Assembly (NCBI GenBank): GCA_900239685.1
Contig: OENT01000241.1
Location: 89,331-153,330, forward strand
Reading direction: 5' to 3'
DNA: 64,000 nucleotides
Source: Rotaria macrura
Taxonomy: Eukaryota > Rotifera > Eurotatoria > Philodinida > Philodinidae
Shown here: positions 56,042 through 64,000 of the stretch, one piece after another
How the letters are laid out: every line of letters begins with the position of its first letter
How positions within the stretch are numbered: position 1 is the first letter of the stretch
Made by a program: the position numbers and the translations under genes
The notes under the pieces: generated by a model
Databases searched by the model: none
Seen by the model: the letters and a program-made list of their open reading frames with translations, nothing else
Told to the model about the DNA's origin: nothing

Positions 56042-58725
56042 ATGTTTGAAATCAACGATCTTTTCGATACATTTCTTTTACGTACAACAACATTAACTGG
56101 CTTTTTATTCTATTGGTTACCAATAATATGCATTTTTTCACCAACATATTTAAGTCCATTTGCATTTGTGGACTCAACACAAGAATTTAAAGCATATCGA
56201 ATGGTTCAATATGATTTATATGGTCAAGCATACGGTAGTCGATTAGCTTTTGTTTCAAGTGAAGTTCGTTCATGGTCACATACAAATCTTAATCGAAAAG
56301 CTGCATTAATACGTTTAGAAAAATTAACTATCGAACGTTTTCGTTCACTGATTTCCAAGGGTATTAATAGTTTATTTATTGTTATACCATCAACGAATAC
56401 ACAATGGAACGATGAACAAAAATCAGAAATATGTGATTTAGAAACAATTTTACTTAGTGAAAGTGTTTCCATACCCGTTTATTTTCTACCTGAAACACAG
56501 CAAACAAATGATTTATATAAATCGATTGAATCACGACGTGACTCAACGAAAGATTCAGCACTTGCCGTTTTCTATGATATGATTACAGCTGATGGTTATC
56601 AATTATCAGTTAATACGGGAAAATATGGTCAACGAACTGATAGTGTTCTGTATAACATAGCTGGAAAATTAATTGGTCATGGTATTGAAGAACGCTTACC
56701 GAAAATTCTTGTTGTTGCGCATTATGATGCACTTGGTCTAGCCAATGGTTTAACACAAGGTGCCGATTCAAATGCTAGTGGTGTTTTAATATTATTAAAA
56801 TTAATTCGTCTATTTTCAAAATTATATTCTAAACAAACCACGCGAGCAAAATATAATTTACATTTTCTTTTTGCTGCTGGCGGTAAATTAAACTATCAAG
56901 GAAGTAAAAAATGGATCGATGATTATCATGATCAAAAACATCAACAGCAACTTCCAAATGATATTGATGTTGTTGTTTGTCTTGGTGAGATTTTCTTCAA
57001 TTAGTTATTAAGAAAAATATTTCTATTATATTTATTTTTCCTTCTATGTTATAGATTCATTAGGTCAATCAAATCAGCTCTATATGCATGTTTCAAAACC
57101 ACCAAAAGAAACACAAGCAGTATGTTCTATGATGATATTGTTTCCTTAGGAATTCAATTCTTCCCCGTTCTAGTTATTCTCAAGCTATTTAAATCTTTTG
57201 TAGAAGCATGTTCGCATTATATTTTACATCGTCTTAAGAATTTTTTAAATAGCTTAAAAATTTAATCGAAACAAACAAACGAATTGTTAAAAGTTGACAC
57301 AAGAGAAAATCGTTACGTGCCACATACATGGTTTAAGGTTTTCGATGGAGATGTGCTTTTCATTTGAGGATAACAAGGAAATCTTGGGTTATAACTGTCA
57401 GCACTTACAGATATCTTCATTTTAATTACTCACACCCATCAAACGGCTACAGGAACATAATACAGGAAGTCGACATCAAATATTGAAATTAATTGTTCTT
57501 GCGATGATCTGTCTAGTCATCTGCGTTTTAAGTTTTATATTGCAACCGTTGGAATGAAACGGTTCTCAAAGATTCCCTTCCGCCGAAAAAGCAGTTTTAA
57601 AAACTTGACATCCCATGATACTAATACAATAAGATTTTCTGGTCTCTTGCATAGTGCTGTTTCACTTTTATTTGATTTAAAAATTCAGCAAGGTCACTAT
57701 TCATATGCTAGTAGATCTGAGTGATTCAATCTTAAGATTCCCTAAATTCATAAGTAGTATGTTTGTACTGAATAGAACTAGAAACATTGTCAAACTGAAA
57801 ATTTAGCCTTCTGTAACGTATTTTTAAAATAACTGAGAGCTTTAAGTTAATTGTATAAAATTATTTTTCTACTATTCGATTACATGTCTACTATTGCTGT
57901 TCAACACAGCCGATTCTGCTAGATTGCAATTCTCGTATGCATATTTTTTTAAATATTTAGGCTGGTATTTTACGTGAACTTCTTACACAGTTAAGTGAAA
58001 AATCAACATATGGTCCATTGAGTTTCGAACAAATCCATAAAAAAATTTTAAAAACAAGTGATTTTGTCGCATGGGAACACGAAAAATATTCGTGGTCGAA
58101 ATTATCTGGATTTACTCTGTCACATTTAAATTCATCAAAATCATGTTCACATTCATCGATCAGTGATATACGTAATGATGTTGAATTAGCAGCTATCGAA
58201 CGTAATTATCAATATATAAGTGATGCATTAATACGTTTAATATTCAATAAAACAGATATTGATTTATCTATTATTGATCAAACTTATCTATTATCCAATC
58301 AACAATCTGATTTCGATCAAACAACATTTACAAGACAATGGCTAACATTTTTAACGAATTATTCCCGATCACCATCATTATTAACTAAAAATCATCCTAT
58401 TGTTTTAGCACTTGAACAATATGCTCATCGATATTTAACCAATGTTGTCAAAACAACAATACGTCCAAATAAGAAAGATCCTGAGTTTCTCTTTTTCGAT
58501 GGCGACGATGATCAAGGACGACAATTATATGTTTATCGCATTAAACCAGCTATATTTGATCTCGTTCTAGCTTTATTTATTGCTGCTTATTTGGGTGTTG
58601 TGTATTTGATAGCAGCCAATTGGTCTATGATAATAGCTATTCTTTTACGATATAAACCATTAACTAATTCATTTTTATCATCATCATCATCAAACTATGG
58701 AGGATACAAACGTAAAATCAATTAA
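56042..58725 (+). CDS. NCLN: Nicalin (ER membrane, BOS-complex subunit)
   Basis: Nicalin is an ER membrane glycoprotein, a catalytically inactive M28 aminopeptidase relative, that works with NOMO and TMEM147 in the multipass translocon. Exons: 56042-56984, 57055-57119 and 57961-58725; 590 aa. Similarity is continuous: an N-terminal membrane segment (about residues 18-38), then EFKAYRMVQYDLYGQAYGSR. The peptidase-like core includes VVAHYDALG and GADSNASGV, then FAAGGKLNYQGSKKW, HVSKPP and FTLSHL. It ends with the membrane anchor IKPAIFDLVLALFIAAYLG (about 536-560) and a short basic tail. Start ATG 56042 (MFEINDLFD) aligns with the family start; an upstream in-frame ATG at 55937 would add 35 unfamiliar residues. 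The second intron is 841 nt. Confidence 0.95.
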
Positions 58726-59629
58726 GCAAAGAAAAATATACTTAGAACAAGAAGCTTCCAGTTCTTTTTTGTCTCGCTGTTGTTTTGTTACCTTTGCAAT
58801 GTCTTTTACAACCGGTTGTTGCCGTTTCTTTCTGTCTTTTTTCTTCTTAGAATAAATTTCACAAGTAGAAAGAAACAGACATCGTTTGATTTATTGATTG
58901 CAAACTACAAGTGCAGAGTTTCATTTTTAGTACGTTCACACTCATGTCATTATATACTGAACTTAGGCGTAGTTCATGGAGATATCATCCTATTCTAGTC
59001 TTATACTTTGTATAAAAGGTTTTTTGAACGAATTATCAGTTTTCTAGACATCTTATTTCTAGTACAGACATGGCATTGTTGAACATGAAAGAACAACAGA
59101 TCATCGCTTGTTCCCAAATTAAAACCCATGGTTACCATGTTTCGTGAATGGATGTGGGTGTTGGGGGTGTGAGTAAGACTTCAAAAACATCACATCCACA
59201 CCTACATCCCATACTCAAACGCTCTTCGATTGCCAATTTAACATGTTCTAGCAAGACTTAATTCTATTTCCTTTTATTGAAAAACTTCAAATGCCTGCAG
59301 CCAGGATTGAAGCTGAATCAGAAGTGAAACGTTCTGGTTTGGGAGTTCAACAGTAAGTGATCTCTTTATATTCCTAAGTCATCGCAATTGGTTTATTTTG
59401 ATAATACGATGATGAACAGGCGTCATCTTAGTCCATCTATAATATCACAGTGCCCTACGAAGCCTCTCAACTTACAGCTCAATACAGACTCTAACTCACT
59501 ATGGAAGGCTTGCTAATGATGCACCCTGTCATTATTCTAAAAATCATTCTACGAGAGTTTGAACTGACATCGCTTCCTTCGAAGGTTATCTAACCATTTT
59601 ATTGTTGTTTTCACCTTCCGCAAGGTACA

Positions 59630-61056
59630 CCCAGGTCGTTCGTTCCAGAGACCGGATCCGGCCGGAATCCGCAGGAAACGGGATATTTTCCGGCTACTTC
59701 CTGCCGGTTCCGGTGTATTTCCGGCCGGAAAACCACCGGAACATGGAAGCAGTATTCCGGCTGGATTTATCCGTACCCGGAACCTGGATATTCCGGAGAT
59801 TTCCGGAAACCGGAAAGTTCAAGGAAATACCACGGATCAGCCAGGAACCAACCGGAACTATGGCAAGTTTCGCCAGGATCCAACCGTAAAATACAATAAT
59901 CCGGTAAAGAAGCATCGGAAAAGAGTCGGAAACCACCGTATTCCGATTAAATTATTTCTGCTTTGGAAATCAGGCCTCCCCTTCAAAAACAATTACATCG
60001 CATATTAAATTCTCATTTATATCGTTCCTTGATCTCCAAATCATCGATTTACAAAAAAAGACCTTTAGAGGTCTTTTTTTGGGATTTTTTCCCTAATTCC
60101 TTCATTTTAAGGATTTTTTCGAATTTCTTTCGTGGAGTCGGTAGAGAATCAAATTCTAAGACTTCCCAGCGAAAAAATTCTCAATTATATCGTTCCTTGA
60201 CCTCCAAATCATCGATTTACAAAAAAAGAGCTTTAAAGGTGTTTTTTGGGATTTTTTTTCTAATTCCTTCAATTTCAGGACGATGTCCATCACCGGGATA
60301 GTTTACCGTATTTTGATGGGGTCGCTTGAGAATTTCAGATTGGTTACTTAATTTTTTATTGGTTTCAGAGCATTAATTTGTATTCGAAATTTTTTGATAA
60401 AAATGTGAAATGAAAGGTCCTTCAGAGACTTCAGAAGAGTCACTTACCTTGATTAAAGACTCTAGTAAGTCTCAAAACGCTGGTGTTTAACATGTGTGGT
60501 GCTCTTACATACATCGTTTTCGGTTTGTCAAAGTCTAAAAATTTGATTTTTAGGTCTTCGGACTGAAAATTCGTATTTTTGTGACAGAAGCGAGTTTGGA
60601 GGGAAATGTATAATGTTTCACTAGAATTTTATTTGTTCCCAGGGTATGTTTTGGTGCGTTTTAGGCTTGTTTAAAAAAGAAGTAAAAGCTGGATTCAAAG
60701 TTCGGAGAGTTTATTTAGTAATTGTGAGTATTTAGCGCTGTTTGGGAAACGGCCAGATGAGTTTTCGGGAGCTTAGCGGAAACGGTCAGATCTGAGCCGT
60801 GTTCTCTCCGGATGGGAAAATTGCTTTTTCCGTTATCGGTATCCGGTCCAGAAATGGTCGGATCTGGACCGTATGTGGTCTGGGCTTGGAAACGGTGTTT
60901 TCCGACAACGGATCCGGTTTAGGAAATGGGAACCATATCCGTGAATACGCTCCGGCGCCCGGAATTGCTGGGAAGTAAGCCGGAAACGATTTCAGAAACC
61001 CGCTTCCGGAATTCGTTGAAATAATACGGGATCCAGCCGTACGTCTCTGACCTGGG
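59630..61056. mobile_element. Element with GC-rich CCGGAA inverted arms (about 1.4 kb)
   Basis: Two GC-rich arms, about 59630-59910 and 60780-61056, flank an AT-rich middle. Both are packed with CCGGAA/TTCCGG words. The arms are similar in inverted orientation: the ends read CCCAGGTC (59630) and GACCTGGG (61056), and blocks like GGAAGTA-GCCGGAAA recur. The middle holds a 168-nt direct duplication. Composition differs sharply from everything else in the window. Open frames (59602-59889, 60786-61061 minus) are by-products of the repeat. The layout suggests a non-autonomous foldback DNA transposon; no transposase, and no clear target duplication, is visible. Confidence 0.6.
60010..60283. repeat. 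Direct duplication, period 168 nt
   Basis: TTCTCATTTATATCGTTCCT at 60010 recurs with small changes at 60178. It is followed in both copies by CCAAATCATCGATTTACAAA and then a poly-T/GGGATTTTTT stretch ending near TAATTCCTTCA. About 100 nt of each copy is similar. The duplication sits in the AT-rich core of the GC-rich-armed element. Confidence 0.85.
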
Positions 61057-61150
61057 ATCAAGTTTGCAGTACATTTGGTAGCAATCAGACAAGTTGTGAA
61101 CTATGCCAGCGATTCTGGGTGTTCGTGTGGCCGTATTATTCTCCTTTCAT

Positions 61151-61164
61151 CCACACCCACACCC
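61151..61164 (-). repeat. Short TGTGGG-like tract
   Basis: CCACACCCACACCC on the plus strand, which is GGGTGTGGGTGTGG on the other strand: just over two TGTGGG units. TGTGGG is the telomeric repeat reported for the bdelloid Adineta vaga. Two units could be chance, but related words occur at 59153 and in the hairpin at 63036-63064 on either side of the kelch gene. Confidence 0.35.
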
Positions 61165-61448
61165 TTCGAAGAGTTTAGTGCACCCCTAACTATTTTTGTT
61201 AGTCTCACACATGAACATCAATATACCAGGTTCACATGATTATTAATGTATTGGAGAATTCTCTTGTTTAGAGAAACTCTCTTCGATAAACTTTCACGGC
61301 CATCTCTTTTTCGTCATTAGTTCATGATTTAAATGAATTTAATGATCATCATTAATTTGTCTTCAATTGACATCTCGAAACAAAAGACTGTTTATCGATT
61401 TCTTCTTTTTTTACCTTCTGGAACACTTATTCAATTTCTGCTTTCCAG

Positions 61449-62506
61449 GTTGGTCGAATACGAGCAGTATGAGTGTTGTCCGATACTTACATACTGCATC
61501 TGTATTAGCGAATGGAAAGATCTTAGTTGTTGGGGGCTACTTACCAGGTGGAAGTAGCAATTTTCTTTTTAATAGCGCAGAATTGTACGATTCATCAACT
61601 GGACTTTGGGCAGTGACTGGCAACATGAGCAATGGACGAAGCGGGCACACATCATCCGTATTAGCCGATGGAAAGGTGTTAGTTGCTGGTGGTTCGGGCA
61701 ATAGTGGCTATTTAAATAGCGCAGAAGTCTATGACCCATTAACAGGGCTTTGGACAGAGACTAGTAACATGACCACAGGACGACTCTATCATATATCATC
61801 CGTATTAGTCAACGGAAAGGTGTTAGTTGCTGGTGGTTTCGGCAAATATGGTAATTACACTGGCTATTTAAATAATGCAGAACTGTACGATCCGTCAACA
61901 GGACGTTGGACACTGACTGGTAGCATGACTTCCACACGCAGCTCATACGTAGCATCCATACTAGCCAATGGAAAGGTGTTGGTTTCAGGCGGTTTTGGCT
62001 ATAATGGTAATTATTATGGCTATTCTAACGGATCAGAATTGTACGATCCGTCAACAGGTCTTTGGGCAGTGACTGGTATGATGAACCATGCACGTGGCGG
62101 GCACACATCATCCGTATTAGCCAATGGAAAGATCTTGGTTGCTGGAGGTTTCGGCTATGATGGGAATTATAATGGTTATTTAAGCAGTGCAGAAGTCTAT
62201 GACCCATCAGCAGGGCTTTGGACACCAACTGGGGATATGACTACAGGTCGTCTCTATCATACAGCAACCATGCTAGTCGATGGAAAAGTGTTAGTTGCTG
62301 ATGGTGTCAGCTATTTCGGAAATACGACAAGGCTGTTAAATAGTGCAGAGCTCTATGATTCATCGATAGGACTTTGGAAACAGACTGATAATATGACTAT
62401 AGGACAAGCCGCACACATCGCTGCCTTGTTATCAAACAACCATGTCTTAATTGCTGGTGGAGTCAATGGGAATGGATTTACCAGCAGTGCTCAACTCTAT
62501 GCATAA
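61449..62506 (+). CDS. Kelch-repeat beta-propeller protein, 5' end uncertain
   Basis: A single long exon of about 350 codons encodes seven kelch-type repeats of about 50 residues. Each follows the pattern R..HT(A/S)SVLANGKVLVAGG, then N(S)AELYDPSTG(L)W, then TGNM. The repeat count predicts a closed seven-blade propeller, with the N-terminal GWSNTSSM strand completing the last blade. The exon is preceded by a good acceptor (TTTCTGCTTTCCAG at 61435-61448) and opens in phase 1, so an upstream exon is likely. Otherwise translation could start at ATG 61469. The gene is intronless over the repeats, closer to balanced base composition than its neighbours, and of a repeat style common in bacteria. 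In bdelloids such genes are abundant and often attributed to horizontal transfer; that origin is an inference. No catalytic domain is visible. Confidence 0.85.
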
Positions 62507-64000
62507 CTATGCTTAAATTGAAGAATTTCCTCGTTTACTCCAACTTGAAACGTCTTTTCATTCCTGAAATATTTATTCTTGAAACCTTTCATAATTGCTC
62601 ATAATGTAATATTTTCGATTGAAACTCATTTCCTAGATAAGCTCTCAGAATCTTCCACTTCTTCTATCACATTGATATTTGAAAAAAAATGCTTGTGAAA
62701 AACTGCTTCAATTTATCATGATGGGAATTCGGGCCACCCTCTATTTCGTATCCAGTCTGTCATACCAATACCTGAAAGATGAGCATGGCAATCCTTTGAA
62801 GTAGCTTACCTTGTGACAGTCATTTTTATATACGTTTTCATATGACCATGTAGTATAAAATGATAAATATGACTGAGACTAGTTTACTAGAAAAATTTCA
62901 CCTACTACATTTCAAATTTTAATCCTGCAGGAGCTACGCTAAAAGCTTGCAAAGCAATGCCGGGATGGGAGTGGATTTGTTGAACATATCATGATCCAGA
63001 TCGTGTGTCAGAGACTATATAAATCGTGATGAAATGGATGTGAATCTTCGAAACACCCACATCCAGTGAATAGTGGAAAGGAGAAAGTGTTCTCTTTTCA
63101 AATAAACGCTTTGGTAATCGAAAAAAGACAAGTCACTTTTATTTCGTTGCACTCAAGCTAAAAGCAACAATATCAATGGCATTATGGAAGCATAAAAGTC
63201 ACAAGATGGAGTCTCCATCGTTAATCCATCATGATATAAATGATACATCGAATCCTTTGAATAACTGGTTTGCAACATAGTACGTTTTGTGAATATCAGC
63301 ACAAAGACAAATGATATGAAATCTTAGTTTTTGATTTCACGATAAACGATGAGAATCTCTGAGAAAATGACCAACATATTCCTAACGACAGACTTTGTTA
63401 GGGCTTCCATACTCGCAGCGTACAAATTTCATGATGAAATTCTTTTTCCACTATTTGATACTTAATTTAAGATTTTTTCTTTTTCATTCGTAATTTACTG
63501 GGATGATGTGTGCGTACAAGCGTTGCTTTTTCTATGGAAGTCGATGAATACAATCTAAATGTTTGAAAAACATTGATATCAAATCTCAATCAAGCATTAG
63601 CTATCACAATATTATCAGCTGTGCTTATTCTTTATTGATTTTTAAGTGCAATGCGATGAGAAGTTCTGTACATACATATTTGCATCGATGTATGCGATTA
63701 ATTAATACATTCATTCAGATAAATATTTAGCAATACATTCTATGTCGTTCATTGGAGTAATTAATTGTAGAACATGATTTTTAAAATTAAACGACACACA
63801 GAATTCGATACCAATAAATCTCTATATATGTGTGATAAAATTGATTGATTAGGAATGCATAAGGGTAAATGTGTGGTAATAAAGGACAAGTCTTCATCCG
63901 CTCTTTGAATCATGGAAAAATTTATTGCTACCATGGTCACGGGTTGAATTATAAACTGCATTCACATCCAACAGATGACAAATCTGCACTATGAGTCATA
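62507..64000. other. 3' end of window, no gene recognised
   Basis: AT-rich sequence after the kelch gene. The only structure noticed is a short hairpin at 63036-63064 (GGATGTG ... CCACATCC). Open frames here are short and unremarkable. Confidence 0.5.

Larger units (their letters stand above)
58726..61448. other. Intergenic, mostly occupied by a GC-rich element
   Basis: Between nicalin and the kelch gene, both on the plus strand. The main feature is the inverted-arm element 59630-61056. Imperfect TGTGGG-like words occur at 59153-59180 and 61151-61164. Upstream exon(s) of the kelch gene could lie here but none was recognised. Confidence 0.5.

Noticed and set aside
59150..59215. A true telomere array
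   Set aside because: Only one or two imperfect TGTGGG-like units are present at each site; reported only as telomere-like words.
59602..61061. Open frames in the GC-rich element
   Set aside because: They arise because CCGGAA-type repeats lack stop codons; the peptides are Arg/Pro/Gly-rich repeats without family features.

Overview
The window is animal nuclear DNA: AT-rich (roughly 70% A+T by eye), with intron-split genes that use canonical GT-AG introns and the standard genetic code. Ten protein genes are supported, and several (vezatin, MCTP, ankyrin/SOCS-box, neuronal calcium sensor) are animal-specific families. Short introns (about 50-80 nt) mixed with a few kilobase-scale ones, many short foldback repeats, and a bacterial-looking kelch-repeat gene fit a bdelloid rotifer (Adineta/Rotaria type) best. 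The phylum is an inference; the sequence itself only proves an animal.

Layout. 1-3133 holds no convincing gene. RUVBL2/reptin (+) runs from 3134 to 7602 or 9243. An MCTP gene (multiple C2 domains plus two membrane segments, +) spans 11446-19475 in 14 exons. XPNPEP3 (mitochondrial Xaa-Pro aminopeptidase, -) spans 21830-27760. Its 3.4-kb last intron carries a perfect-looking palindromic element and a short G-rich minisatellite interrupted by the only assembly gap (10 N). A cytosolic HSP70 with four introns (-) lies at 31254-33403, with a TATA box and heat-shock-like elements upstream. A 5.5-kb gene desert with foldback repeats and a decayed pseudogene follows. A neuronal calcium sensor (-, 38924-39583) is head-to-head with an ankyrin/SOCS-box protein (+, 41116-43036). 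The right part holds a nine-exon coiled-coil protein of unknown function (+, 45531-50835), a vezatin-like membrane protein (+, 51156-53887) and nicalin (+, 56042-58725). Last come a GC-rich inverted-arm element (59630-61056) and a single-exon, seven-blade kelch-repeat gene (61449-62506).

The genes do not form a pathway; this is ordinary eukaryotic gene order. Broad themes are chaperone/AAA+ activity (RUVBL2, HSP70), calcium and membrane biology (MCTP, NCS, vezatin, nicalin) and proteolysis (XPNPEP3, SOCS-box adaptor).

The most unusual content is non-coding. At least six apparently unrelated inverted-repeat (foldback) elements of 0.4-1.4 kb sit in introns and intergenic gaps, none with a visible transposase. 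One is strikingly GC-rich, inserted next to a probably foreign-origin kelch gene and near short TGTGGG-like motifs. All exon models were read by hand from splice signals and family similarity; no search or alignment program was run.
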